This document shows positions 39,641-48,080 of a DNA stretch of 64,000 bases, one piece after another (the stretch's first letter is position 1; every line of letters begins with the position of its first letter). A program made the position numbers and the translations under genes. Origin of the DNA: Methylibium petroleiphilum PM1 (GTDB lineage: Bacteria > Pseudomonadota > Gammaproteobacteria > Burkholderiales > Burkholderiaceae_C); contig NC_008825.1 of assembly GCF_000015725.1 (NCBI RefSeq), positions 2,418,001 to 2,482,000 of the forward strand, written 5' to 3'. The notes beneath the pieces were generated by a model. It was given only the letters and a program-made list of their open reading frames with translations. It was not told the origin of the DNA and did no database searches.

Positions 39641-40831
39641 ATGTCTCTGTTTGCATCCGTCGAGCTCGCTCCGCGCGACCCGATCCTCGGCCTGAACGAG
39701 CAGTTCAACGCCGACCCGAACCCGGCCAAGGTCAACCTCGGTGTCGGCGTGTACTACGACGAGAACGGCAAGCTGCCGCTGCTGAAGTGCGTGGCCGCGG
39801 CCGAACACCAGATGCTCGAGGCGCCGAAGGCGCGCGGCTACCTGCCGATCGACGGCATCGCGGCCTATGACAAGGCGGTGCAGGGCCTGGTGTTCGGCGA
39901 CGCCGCCACCGCCAGCGGTCGCATCGCCACCGTGCAGGGCCTGGGCGGCACCGGCGGCCTGAAGGTCGGGGCCGATTTCCTGAAGCGCCTGAACCCGAAC
40001 GCGCAGGTGCTGATCAGCGACCCGAGCTGGGAGAACCACCGTGCGCTGTTCACCAACGCCGGCTTCACGGTCGGCACCTATCCCTATTACGACGCCGCGC
40101 AGCGCGGCATCGCGATCGACGGGTTGCTCGGCGCGCTGAACACCGCCGCCGCCGGCACGATCGTCGTGCTGCACGCCTGCTGCCACAACCCGACCGGCTA
40201 CGACCTCTCCGCGGCGCAATGGGAGCAGGTGATCGCCGCGGTGAAGGCGCGCGGTCTGGTGCCCTTCCTCGACATGGCCTACCAGGGCTTCGGTCAGGGC
40301 ATCGCGGAGGACGGCGCAGTGGTGCAGCAGTTCCTGGCCTCGGGCCTGGACTTCTTCGTCTCCACCAGCTTCAGCAAGAGCTTCTCGCTGTACGGCGAGC
40401 GCGTCGGTGCGCTGAGCGTGGTGTGCGCGAGCAAGGAAGAGGCCTCTCGCGTGTTGAGCCAGCTGAAGATCGTGATCCGCACCAACTACTCCAACCCGCC
40501 GACGCACGGCGCCTCGGTGGTCGCCACGGTGCTCACCACCCCGGCGCTGCGCGCGCAGTGGGAGCAAGAACTGGCCGGCATGCGCCAGCGCATCAAGGCC
40601 ATGCGCGTCGCGCTGGTCGAGAAGCTGCAGGCCGCCGGCGTGAAGGGTGACCTGAGCTACATCACCACGCAGCAGGGCATGTTCAGCTACTCCGGGCTGA
40701 ACGCGGCGCAGATGCAGCGCCTGCGCAGCGAGTTCGGCATCTACGGCGTCGACTCGGGCCGCATCTGCGTGGCGGCGCTGAACCAGCACAACCTCGACGC
40801 GGTGGCCAAGGCGATTGCCGCGGTGATCTGA
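39641..40831 (+). CDS. tyrB: Aromatic amino acid / aspartate aminotransferase
   Basis: PLP-dependent class I (subgroup I-alpha) aminotransferase interconverting aromatic amino acids or aspartate with their 2-oxo acids. The 396-residue product has the cofactor lysine K246 in STSFSKSFSLYGER, the CHNPTGYDL motif, and a C-terminal RICVAALN arginine that binds the substrate carboxylate. Length and start (MSLFASVELAPRDPILGL) match TyrB/AspC. I recall this gene divergent to uvrB in many Burkholderiales; here 9 kb of accessory genes separates them. Confidence 0.95.
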   Translation: MSLFASVELAPRDPILGLNEQFNADPNPAKVNLGVGVYYDENGKLPLLKCVAAAEHQMLEAPKARGYLPIDGIAAYDKAVQGLVFGDAATASGRIATVQGLGGTGGLKVGADFLKRLNPNAQVLISDPSWENHRALFTNAGFTVGTYPYYDAAQRGIAIDGLLGALNTAAAGTIVVLHACCHNPTGYDLSAAQWEQVIAAVKARGLVPFLDMAYQGFGQGIAEDGAVVQQFLASGLDFFVSTSFSKSFSLYGERVGALSVVCASKEEASRVLSQLKIVIRTNYSNPPTHGASVVATVLTTPALRAQWEQELAGMRQRIKAMRVALVEKLQAAGVKGDLSYITTQQGMFSYSGLNAAQMQRLRSEFGIYGVDSGRICVAALNQHNLDAVAKAIAAVI

Positions 40832-40879
40832 GATGACCCCGCTCCGGTAGCGCGTTCCGGCGCGCTGCCTGTCCGAAAG

Positions 40880-40902
40880 CCGCGGCCTGCCGCGGTTTTT
40901 TT
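40880..40902 (+). terminator. Intrinsic terminator after the aminotransferase gene
   Basis: Perfect 6-bp stem CCGCGG (40880-40885 and 40890-40895) with a CCTG loop, followed by seven T residues. It lies about 50 bp after the aminotransferase stop. Confidence 0.9.
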
Positions 40903-41021
40903 GTGCGCCTCGCAAGCTCGTTTGCAATTCTTTTCAAGCCGGCCGGCGCAACCGATGCACCGATCCGGGGTCTCATGCGTTAGACAGCAGACGCCGCGCC
41001 GCGGCCCGAGGTGACTACGTG

Positions 41022-43181
41022 ATGCGCATGGACCCTACCCTGATCGCCCTCAGCCGCCGCCTGATGGCCGGCCTGTGCGCGGGCCTGCTGTTGGCCGGGC
41101 CCACGCTGGCCGAGACCGATCCGGCCGATCCCCCCGCGCGCGTGGGCAGCATCAGCGCGCTGCGCGGGCCGGTCGACAGCTCGCCCGAGGCGGGCGCGGC
41201 CTGGGATCCGGCCAAGCTCAACCAGCCCATCACCAGCGAGACCTCGCTGTGGGTGCCGCCCGGCAGCCAGGCCGAGGTGCGCATCGGCAGCAGTTCGGTG
41301 CGCCTGGACGGCAACACGCAGGCCGTGTTCTCGCAGCTCGACGACCACGGCATCGCGATCGACGTGGCCCAGGGCACCGTGCGGGCCCGGGTGCGCAGCC
41401 TGGCCACCGGCGACAGCTTCAGCTTCTCGGCCGACGGCGTGCGCGCCGAGGCTCAGGGCCCGGGCGATTACCGCGTCGGCTACGACCCCGACCGCCGCGC
41501 CTACACCGTGCGCGCGCTGTCCGGGCGGCTGCGCGTGGTGACGCCGAACAACGCCTTCAACCTGGAATCGGGCCAGGAAAGCCTGGTCGAGAACGGCGGC
41601 AGCGAGTTGCAACTGCGCGCGATGGGCCAGCGCGACGACTTCGATGCGTGGGCCGAGGCACGCGACCGCGATCAGGACCGCCTGGCCTCCGCGCGCTATG
41701 TCTCGCCCGAGACCACCGGCATCGAGGCGCTCGACGAGCACGGCTACTGGACCACCGCGCCGGACTACGGCGCCGTCTGGTACCCGCGCGGCCTGCCCTA
41801 CGGCTGGGCCCCCTACCGCTACGGGCACTGGGCCTACGTGCGGCCCTGGGGCTGGACCTGGGTCGACGACGCGCCCTGGGGCTTCGCGCCCTTCCACTAT
41901 GGCCGCTGGGCGTTGATCGGCGGCAGCTGGGGCTGGGTGCCCGGCCCCATCGTGCCGCGCCCGGTGTATGCGCCGGCGCTGGTGGGCTACGTCGGCGCCC
42001 ATTCGGGCAATGTCAGCCTGAGCATCGGCTTCGGCAGCGGCGCGCCGGTCGGCTGGTTCCCGCTCGGCCCGCGCGAGTGGTACTACCCGCCCTACCGCTA
42101 CTCGCCGCGCTACGTGCAGCAGATCAACGTCATCAACGTCGTCAACCCGCCGCCGCACGGCCCCGGGGACCGGCGCGCCACGCGGCCCACACCGGTCGAG
42201 CGGCCGTCGTACCGCTATGCGCAGCGCCCGGACGCCGTCACCATGGTCAGCGAGGACCAGTTCCGCAACGCCCGGCCGATCGGCCGCGACCGCCTCGACC
42301 TGACGCCCGGCCAGATGGCCCGGTTGCAGCCGGTCGCGGCCAGCCTCAATCCGCCGGGACGTCCGGGCGGCGCGGTACCAGGTCCGGCTGGCCGCCCTGG
42401 CGGTGCGGCGAGCGGCCTGCCGTCGGCGCTGCTGCCGGCACCGGGCCGCGCGCAGCGTCCTCAGGAGCCCCGGCGCGCGCCGGTGTACGGCACGCGAGAC
42501 GACGCGCCGTCGATGACCCCTGCCCCAGGCGGCTCGGCGCAACGTCCGCCGCCGATGGGCCAGGACCGTCGCCGTGACGAGGGCGAACCGACTGCGGCGA
42601 TGCCGGTCCCGGGCCGCGGTATCCCGGCGGCCGGACCTCCGAATGTGCAGCGGACCCCGGTGGTCCCGCAACCTCGGCCGGCGATCGTGCCGGGTGAACG
42701 GACCGGTTCCATGCAGGACGGACGTGACGCCGCCGACCGCCCACGTTCGGCCCAGCGAGAACCCGGCCCACCGCGCGGTGACGACCGCGACGATCGCGGC
42801 CGCCGCAGTTACGTCGACCCCGGCAGCGCCGAGCGCGGCCCGCACGGCCAGCGCATCCCACGACCCGACGCTGGGGGTGCGGCGCCCACGCAGCCCGTGC
42901 CCCGACCGCAGCTCTCGCTGCCACAGGCCACGCCCTCTCCCCAGGCGATCCCGCGGCCGGTGCCGGTGCCCGCACCGCAGGCCCTTCCCCGTCCGCAGGT
43001 GGTGGTGCCCAATCCCCCGCCGCAACCGATGCCCCAGGCCCGCGAACCACGCCAGCCCCTCCAGCAACAGCAGCAACGCGGGCGCGAATCGGTGAACGAA
43101 CAGCGCGGCGCCGGGGGCGGTGAGCGCCGCGGCGGCGGCGGCGAGGGGGGGCAGCGGGGCTGGAGCCAACGCGAGCGCTAG
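41022..43181 (+). CDS. FecR/DUF6600-type exported protein with long Pro-rich tail
   Basis: Exported protein of about 719 residues. A signal peptide (LMAGLCAGLLLAGPTLAE) is followed by a FecR-like beta domain at about 40-190 (GSISALRGPVDSS, VWVPPG-like strand, GTVRARVRSL). A Trp/Tyr/Gly-rich region of DUF6600 type lies at about 240-370 (YGWAPYRYGHWAYVRPWGW). The remaining 330 residues are Pro/Arg/Gly-rich and low-complexity, ending in RGWSQRER. It may bind peptidoglycan or other envelope polymers; function is unknown. ATG 41022 is preceded in frame by GTG 41019; ATG 41028 is also possible. Confidence 0.82.
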   Translation: MRMDPTLIALSRRLMAGLCAGLLLAGPTLAETDPADPPARVGSISALRGPVDSSPEAGAAWDPAKLNQPITSETSLWVPPGSQAEVRIGSSSVRLDGNTQAVFSQLDDHGIAIDVAQGTVRARVRSLATGDSFSFSADGVRAEAQGPGDYRVGYDPDRRAYTVRALSGRLRVVTPNNAFNLESGQESLVENGGSELQLRAMGQRDDFDAWAEARDRDQDRLASARYVSPETTGIEALDEHGYWTTAPDYGAVWYPRGLPYGWAPYRYGHWAYVRPWGWTWVDDAPWGFAPFHYGRWALIGGSWGWVPGPIVPRPVYAPALVGYVGAHSGNVSLSIGFGSGAPVGWFPLGPREWYYPPYRYSPRYVQQINVINVVNPPPHGPGDRRATRPTPVERPSYRYAQRPDAVTMVSEDQFRNARPIGRDRLDLTPGQMARLQPVAASLNPPGRPGGAVPGPAGRPGGAASGLPSALLPAPGRAQRPQEPRRAPVYGTRDDAPSMTPAPGGSAQRPPPMGQDRRRDEGEPTAAMPVPGRGIPAAGPPNVQRTPVVPQPRPAIVPGERTGSMQDGRDAADRPRSAQREPGPPRGDDRDDRGRRSYVDPGSAERGPHGQRIPRPDAGGAAPTQPVPRPQLSLPQATPSPQAIPRPVPVPAPQALPRPQVVVPNPPPQPMPQAREPRQPLQQQQQRGRESVNEQRGAGGGERRGGGGEGGQRGWSQRER

Positions 43182-43292
43182 GCATCGGCTGCCCCTGCAC
43201 CCGAAACGACCGCAAAACTGTCACGCTTTGGTGCAGTTCGGCCCCACCGAGCTGCGGGTTGGCCTCCATGCACCGGTCGGGCGCTTTCCTCC

Positions 43293-43319
43293 TACACTGC
43301 TGCAGCGCACCAACGGTGC
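43293..43319 (+). promoter_or_regulatory. Possible promoter and operator of the PHB depolymerase gene
   Basis: A -10-like TACACT (43293-43298) is followed by CTGCAGCGCA. A 13-bp palindrome GCACC-AAC-GGTGC (43307-43319) lies about 75 bp upstream of the start codon. No good -35 is visible. The palindrome could bind a regulator at the start site; its identity is unknown. Confidence 0.3.
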
Positions 43320-43392
43320 ACGTTTGCGGCCTGCCGAACGGCGACCGCTCGGTGGCATCCGCGGGCCGAACGATCCGCCTCCGGGGAATTCC

Positions 43393-44427
43393 ATGCTCTA
43401 TCAGCTCTACGAGACCCAGCGCGCGCTGCTCAGCCCGTTCTCAGAGTTCGCCAGCGCCTCGTCCAAGCTCTACAGCCACCCGCTCTCCCCCTTCGCACAG
43501 GGCCCCGGGGCCCAGCGGCTGTCGGCCGGTTTCGACCTGATCCACCGGCTGACCAAGGAATACGAGAAGCCGCAGTTCGGCATCACCAGCATCCAGGTCG
43601 ACGGCATCGACGTGGTGGTGCAGGAGAACGTGGCGATCGAGAAGCCCTTCTGCAAGCTGCTGCGCTTCAAGCGCTACACCGACGACGCCCGACTGCTGAC
43701 CCGGATGCGCGACCAGCCGAGCGTGCTGGTCGTGGCGCCGCTGTCGGGCCACCACTCCACGCTGCTGCGCGACACCGTGCGCACGCTGCTCAAGGACCAC
43801 AAGGTCTACATCACCGACTGGATCGACGCCCGCAAGTCGCCGACCGCGGTGAACAACCTGGCGATGAACAAGAGCATCGAGTGGTTCGAGCACAACGTGA
43901 TCTACCGCGTGCCGCCCAACTACCCGGGCGCGGGCCGGCTGGTCTACCCGGGCTTCCTGCAGCACAGCGGCTTCGTCGCGATGAACCCGGACCGCCACAT
44001 GACGGCCCACTACGACTACTTCCTCGACCTGGTGCGAGGCGACGACGACAGCGCCGACGCCCACCGCGAGTTCTACGACGAGTACAACGCCGTGCTCGAC
44101 ATGCCGGCCGACTACTACCTCGAGACCATCAAGACCGTGTTCCAGGACTTCGCGCTGGTGAACGGCACCTGGCGCGTCGCGGGCGAGCCGGTGCGCCCGC
44201 AGGACATCAAGACCACCGCGCTGCTGACGGTGGAAGGCGAGCTCGACGACATCTCGGGCGCCGGCCAGACCGCCGCGGCGGTGGACCTGTGCGCCGGCAT
44301 CCCCAAGGCGCGCAAGCGCCACTACGAGCTCAAGGGCGCCGGCCACTACGGCATCTTCGCCGGCCGTCGCTGGCGCGACTTCGCCTACCCCGAGATCCGC
44401 GACTTCATCGCGAAGCACCACAAGTGA
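43393..44427 (+). CDS. phaZ: Intracellular polyhydroxyalkanoate depolymerase with internal in-frame deletion
   Basis: Homologue of Cupriavidus necator PhaZa1, which mobilises PHB granules using a Cys183-Asp355-His388 triad. The 344-residue product matches from [10 protein letters not shown] to the C terminus. D285 and H318 keep the exact 33-residue spacing of Asp355 and His388, and both are offset by 70. The segment that should contain the Cys nucleophile (VCQP-type) is absent: after DWIDAR (142-147) the protein continues directly with KSPTAVNN, which in the full-length enzyme follows a second IDAR. No other cysteine is at the right place. Recombination between the two IDAR-coding repeats would give this. 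The product is probably inactive, or the assembly collapsed here. Confidence 0.85.
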   Translation: MLYQLYETQRALLSPFSEFASASSKLYSHPLSPFAQGPGAQRLSAGFDLIHRLTKEYEKPQFGITSIQVDGIDVVVQENVAIEKPFCKLLRFKRYTDDARLLTRMRDQPSVLVVAPLSGHHSTLLRDTVRTLLKDHKVYITDWIDARKSPTAVNNLAMNKSIEWFEHNVIYRVPPNYPGAGRLVYPGFLQHSGFVAMNPDRHMTAHYDYFLDLVRGDDDSADAHREFYDEYNAVLDMPADYYLETIKTVFQDFALVNGTWRVAGEPVRPQDIKTTALLTVEGELDDISGAGQTAAAVDLCAGIPKARKRHYELKGAGHYGIFAGRRWRDFAYPEIRDFIAKHHK

Positions 44428-45110
44428 ACGCGCTCCAGCGCCCCGCCGACGCGCCGGACGCGCGGCAGGCAGCGCTGGCCGACGCGATCGACGCCGCGCT
44501 GCCGCAGACGCAGTGCACCCGCTGCGGCGAACCCGACTGCCGGCGCTATGCCGAGGCCGTGGCCGCCGGTCGCGCCGACATCAACCAGTGCCCGCCGGGC
44601 GGTGCGGAAGGCATCGTCCGGCTCGCGGCGCTGACCGGCCGCGCGGCGCTGCCGCTGAACCCTGCCAACGGCAGCGAGGGCCCTCGCCGGCTCGCCGTGA
44701 TCGACGAGACCTGGTGCATCGGCTGCACGCTGTGCATCAAGGCCTGCCCGGTGGACTGCATCGTCGGCGCGGCCAAGCAGATGCACACCGTCGTCGAATC
44801 GCAGTGCACCGGCTGCGAGCTGTGCATCCCCGTGTGCCCGGTCGACTGCATCTCGCTGGAGGACGCCACGCAGACCACCGGCTGGGCCGCCTGGTCACCG
44901 GCCGAGGCCGACGCGGCGCGCGCCCGCTACACCGCGACCACCCGGCGCCGCGAGCGGGGACGGCGCGAGCACGACGAGCGGCTCGCCGCGAAGGCCGCGC
45001 ACAAGCTGGCCCACCTGGACACCGAGACGAAGCCCGGCAACGCCGACGAGACCGCCCGCAAGCGCGCCGTCATCGAAGCCGCGATGGCGCGCGCACGCGC
45101 GCGGCGTTGA
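44424..45110 (+). CDS. rsxB: RnfB/RsxB-like Fe-S electron-transfer protein
   Basis: Cytoplasmic Fe-S protein of 228 residues. An N-terminal four-Cys cluster domain ([12 protein letters not shown]...CPPGG) is followed by two [4Fe-4S] ferredoxin motifs, [15 protein letters not shown] and [15 protein letters not shown], and a basic helical tail. It lacks the N-terminal membrane anchor of RnfB, and no other rnf genes are near. GTG 44424 overlaps the stop of the depolymerase gene by 4 bp, so translation is coupled. Short RnfB-like proteins next to nth are common in Burkholderiales, possibly supplying electrons or clusters to the Fe-S protein endonuclease III. Confidence 0.88.
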   Translation: MNALQRPADAPDARQAALADAIDAALPQTQCTRCGEPDCRRYAEAVAAGRADINQCPPGGAEGIVRLAALTGRAALPLNPANGSEGPRRLAVIDETWCIGCTLCIKACPVDCIVGAAKQMHTVVESQCTGCELCIPVCPVDCISLEDATQTTGWAAWSPAEADAARARYTATTRRRERGRREHDERLAAKAAHKLAHLDTETKPGNADETARKRAVIEAAMARARARR

Positions 45111-45112
45111 TG

Positions 45113-45305
45113 TGAGCCCCCGGCCGCGGCGTACCGCGGCCACCCCCCGCGGGAGTCTCGGCCGGCTTGGGGCGGCCCGGCGCTCGGCCGATGAATACAG
45201 GTGAGCCCCCGGCCGCAGCGTACCGCGGCCACCCCCCGCGGGGGTCTCGGCCGGCTTGGGGCAGCCCGGCGCTCGGCCGATGCATACAGGTGAGCCCCCG
45301 GCCGC
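45113..45305. repeat. Tandem 88/89-bp GC-rich repeat, two and a bit copies
   Basis: Unit 1 (45113-45200, 88 bp) and unit 2 (45201-45289, 89 bp) differ at only a few bases, and a third truncated copy starts at 45290. Each starts GTGAGCCCCCGGCCGC and ends CGATG-A/C-ATACAG. The array fills the gap between rsxB and nth. It has no coding signature and looks like a dispersed intergenic repeat family copied in tandem. Confidence 0.85.
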
Positions 45306-45334
45306 CGCCCCCGGCCCTGCCAGAATGCGCGGCC

Positions 45335-45973
45335 ATGAAGCCTGCCGATGTCGAGACCTTCTTCGCCACCCTGAAGGCGGCCAATCCGCAGCCGGCGAGC
45401 GAACTGGTCTACAGCTCGGTGTTCGAGCTGCTGGCCGCCGTGCTGCTGTCGGCACAGGCCACCGACGTGAGCGTGAACAAGGCGACTCGGCGGCTGTTCG
45501 CGGTGGCGCCGTCGCCGCAGCGGATGCTGGCGCTCGGCCTCGACGGCGTCATCGAGCACATCAAGACCATCGGCCTGTTCCGCAGCAAGGCGAAGCATCT
45601 GCTCGAGACCTGCCGCCTGCTGATCGAGCGGCACGGCGGCCGGGTGCCGCGCTCGCGCGAGGCGCTGGAGGCCCTGCCCGGCGTCGGCCGCAAGACCGCC
45701 AACGTGGTGCTGAACGTGGCCTTCGGCGAACCGACGCTGGCGGTCGACACCCACATCTTCCGGGTCGGCAACCGGACCGGCCTGGCGCCGGGCAAGACGC
45801 CGCTGGCGGTGGAGCTGAAGCTGCTGCAGCGCGTGCCCGCGGCCTACCTGGAAGACGCGCACCACTGGCTGATCCTGCACGGCCGCTACGTGTGCCAGGC
45901 GCGCAAGCCGCGCTGCTGGGACTGCGCGGTCGCGGACGTGTGCGACTTCCGGCCCAAGCCCCCCCGGCCCTGA
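45335..45973 (+). CDS. nth: Endonuclease III
   Basis: Bifunctional DNA glycosylase/AP lyase removing oxidised pyrimidines in base excision repair. The 212-residue product has the helix-hairpin-helix LPGVGRKTANVV with the catalytic lysine, the catalytic Asp in AVDTHIFRVGNR, and the C-terminal [4Fe-4S] loop CQARKPRCWDCAVADVC. ATG 45335 lies just after the tandem repeat and gives the normal length. The reading frame itself runs further upstream through the repeat. Confidence 0.96.
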   Translation: MKPADVETFFATLKAANPQPASELVYSSVFELLAAVLLSAQATDVSVNKATRRLFAVAPSPQRMLALGLDGVIEHIKTIGLFRSKAKHLLETCRLLIERHGGRVPRSREALEALPGVGRKTANVVLNVAFGEPTLAVDTHIFRVGNRTGLAPGKTPLAVELKLLQRVPAAYLEDAHHWLILHGRYVCQARKPRCWDCAVADVCDFRPKPPRP

Positions 45974-46039
45974 CCGGCCGCGTCTGCAGGCTATCCTCCC
46001 TCACCACAGCATCTGCCGCACTTCCAACCGGAGCCCTCG

Positions 46040-46507
46040 ATGACCTTCACGCCGACCCTGCGCGCCTGCCTCGCCCTGCTGTGCCTGGCCGCCGCCGCGA
46101 CCGCCGGCCGCGCCGAAAGCTTCGCGTCGTCGGCCTCGAGCGCCGGCTCCGCCTCGTCGGGCAGCGTGTCCGACTCGCTGCACGGTTCGAGCAACAGCTC
46201 GTCGCGCGACAAGGAGGTGGCCGAGGGCGACTACCGCATCCTCGAGGTCGCCGAGCTGCCCGAACGCCCCGGCCTGCTGCGGCTCACCCTGCAGGCGGCC
46301 CTGCCGCGCGACGACGCGCGCGCCTTCTTCCTCGACGTGCCGCGCCAGACGCTCGCGCAGCACCGCCTGGGTCGCGGCGACGTGCTCAGCGCACGCCACC
46401 GCCCCTACGGCCTGGAGTTCGCGCTCGCGCAGACACGCGAAGCCTTCTTCCTGGTGTTGCGCGACGACTGGCAACGCGAGCTGCCGCCGCACGCCGTGGC
46501 GCTTTGA
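46040..46507 (+). CDS. Exported protein of unknown function paired with DUF2145 gene
   Basis: Small exported protein of 155 residues. Signal peptide (LRACLALLCLAAAATAGRA), then a Ser/Ala-rich low-complexity stretch (about residues 25-55). A compact C-terminal domain follows with GDYRILEVAELPERPGLLRLTL and ending LPPHAVAL. I do not recognise a named domain. Its stop overlaps the next gene's likely TTG start, implying that the two products are made together. Confidence 0.75.
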   Translation: MTFTPTLRACLALLCLAAAATAGRAESFASSASSAGSASSGSVSDSLHGSSNSSSRDKEVAEGDYRILEVAELPERPGLLRLTLQAALPRDDARAFFLDVPRQTLAQHRLGRGDVLSARHRPYGLEFALAQTREAFFLVLRDDWQRELPPHAVAL

Positions 46508-47436
46508 CGGCCGGGTGGCGCGCGCGGGCGCTGGCGGCCGGGCTATGGGCCGGTGCGGCGGCCGGCTGTGCGCTGGCGGCACCGTCAGACGCCTCGCGTT
46601 TCTGCGACCGCCCCACCTCGCTCACCGCTCGGCAGCAGGACCGGCTGCTGCGCTTCGCCGCCGTGGTGCGGCAGGAGCTCGACACCTCCGGCCGCACGGT
46701 GGCGCTGATCTCTCGGTCGGGCCTGGACCTGAGCCGCTTCGACGTGCGTTACTCGCATGCCGGCATCAGTCTGCAAGCCAGCGAGAACGGGCCCTGGTCG
46801 GTACGCCAGCTCTACTACGCCTGCGATGAGTCGCGGCCCCGGCTCTACGACCAGGGGCTCGCCGGCTTCCTGTTCGGCACCGACGATCCGGCGATCGGCC
46901 ATGTGTCCATCGTGCTGCCGCCGCCGGCCGAGGCGGCAACGCTGGAACGCGCAGCGCTCGACAAGGCGCTCGCGCTGCGCCTGCTGGCGGAGCGCTACAG
47001 CGCCAACGCGCACCCCTACGGCCTGCGCTACCAGAACTGCAACCAGTGGGTGATGGAGCTGCTGGCCACGGCCTGGGGCGCGCTGGACCGTGGGCGCGAC
47101 GGCAGCCCCGAGGCGCGCGCCCGCGCGCAGGCCTGGCTGGCCGAACAGGGCTACGCGCCGGCGCCGCTGCAGGTTGGCTCGCAGCTGCTGATGTTCGCCG
47201 CGCACTTCGTGCCCTGGGTGCACCTCGACGACCATCCCGCCGAGGACCGCTATGCGCTGCAGTTCCACATCAGCATGCCGGCGTCGATCGAGGCCTTCGT
47301 GCACAGGCGGCTGCCGGAGGCCGAGCGCATCGAGCTCTGTCACGACGAACGGCAGGTCGTCGTTCGCCGCGGCTGGCAGCCCATCGGAGCGGCCTGCGAG
47401 CCCGGACCGGGAGACCGGGTGGTCGCACTCGACTGA
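46504..47436 (+). CDS. DUF2145 family exported protein (TTG start)
   Basis: Exported protein of 310 residues with a signal peptide (AGLWAGAAAGCALAAP) and a DUF2145 domain. The domain shows DVRYSHAGISL, a conserved YQNCNQWVMELLA segment with Cys/Asn/Gln, and LMFAAHFVPWVHLDDH. The Cys-His-Asn pattern recalls NlpC/P60-like enzymes, but this is not proven. No in-frame ATG or GTG exists before the domain. TTG 46504, overlapping the upstream stop (TTGA), is the only start that keeps the signal peptide. Confidence 0.82.
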   Translation: MTAGWRARALAAGLWAGAAAGCALAAPSDASRFCDRPTSLTARQQDRLLRFAAVVRQELDTSGRTVALISRSGLDLSRFDVRYSHAGISLQASENGPWSVRQLYYACDESRPRLYDQGLAGFLFGTDDPAIGHVSIVLPPPAEAATLERAALDKALALRLLAERYSANAHPYGLRYQNCNQWVMELLATAWGALDRGRDGSPEARARAQAWLAEQGYAPAPLQVGSQLLMFAAHFVPWVHLDDHPAEDRYALQFHISMPASIEAFVHRRLPEAERIELCHDERQVVVRRGWQPIGAACEPGPGDRVVALD

Positions 47437-47495
47437 GCGACTGGCCTCGTTCCGTCCTACCATCCTGGCCGGAGACCGCAAGGAGGCTCATCGCC

Positions 47496-48080
47496 ATGAC
47501 CCGCGTCCGCCCCGGCAAGCTTGCGCACGTTCTCTACCGGACCCGCCGCTTCGAGGAGATGCTGGCGTGGTACCGGGTCGTGTTCGACGCCCGGATCCAG
47601 CAGCAGAGTCCGGCGCTGGCCTTCCTGACCTACGACGACGAGCACCACCGCTTCGCATTCGCCAATCTGGCACTGCTGCAGCCCGAGGGCGAGACCGAGA
47701 AGACCGGCCTGATCGGCATCGATCACGTGGCCTACGGCTACGCCTCGCTGCACGACCTGTTCCAGAACTACGTGCAGCTCAAGTCGCTGGGCATCACGCC
47801 CTACTGGTGCGTCCACCACGGCGTGACGGTGTCGATGTACTACGCCGACCCCGACGGCAACCAGATGGAGTTCCAGGTGGAGGCCTTCGCCTCGAAGCAA
47901 GAGGCCAACGCCTTCATGCGCGGGCCGGTGTATGCCGCCAATCCGCTGGGCGTCGAGTTCGACCCGGACGACTGGCTCGCGCGGCTGGCGGCCGGGACGC
48001 CCGCGTCGGACCTGCTCGTGCGACGGGAGCACGTGCCGATGTCACCGATCCGAGGGGCGGTGGAGCGCCGGGGCCTGTAG
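47496..48080 (+). CDS. VOC-family protein, extradiol dioxygenase-like
   Basis: Single-domain-pair VOC protein of 194 residues resembling type III biphenyl-2,3-diol 1,2-dioxygenases. Candidate metal ligands are the His in KLAHVLYRT, the His in GIDHVAYGY or VHHGVTVS, and the Glu in NQMEFQVEAF. A substrate cannot be inferred. AAGGAGG lies close upstream of ATG 47496. Its 3' end overlaps the end of the convergent cobC-like gene by 39 bp. Confidence 0.85.
   Translation: MTRVRPGKLAHVLYRTRRFEEMLAWYRVVFDARIQQQSPALAFLTYDDEHHRFAFANLALLQPEGETEKTGLIGIDHVAYGYASLHDLFQNYVQLKSLGITPYWCVHHGVTVSMYYADPDGNQMEFQVEAFASKQEANAFMRGPVYAANPLGVEFDPDDWLARLAAGTPASDLLVRREHVPMSPIRGAVERRGL

Noticed and set aside
42346-43269. 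Minus-strand frame opposite the Pro-rich tail of the FecR-like protein
   Set aside because: It is Gly/Ala/Arg-rich antisense of a Pro-rich coding region, without start signals or a recognisable domain.
45113-45305. CRISPR-like array
   Set aside because: The units are contiguous 88/89-bp repeats without unique spacers, only two full copies exist, and no cas gene is present.
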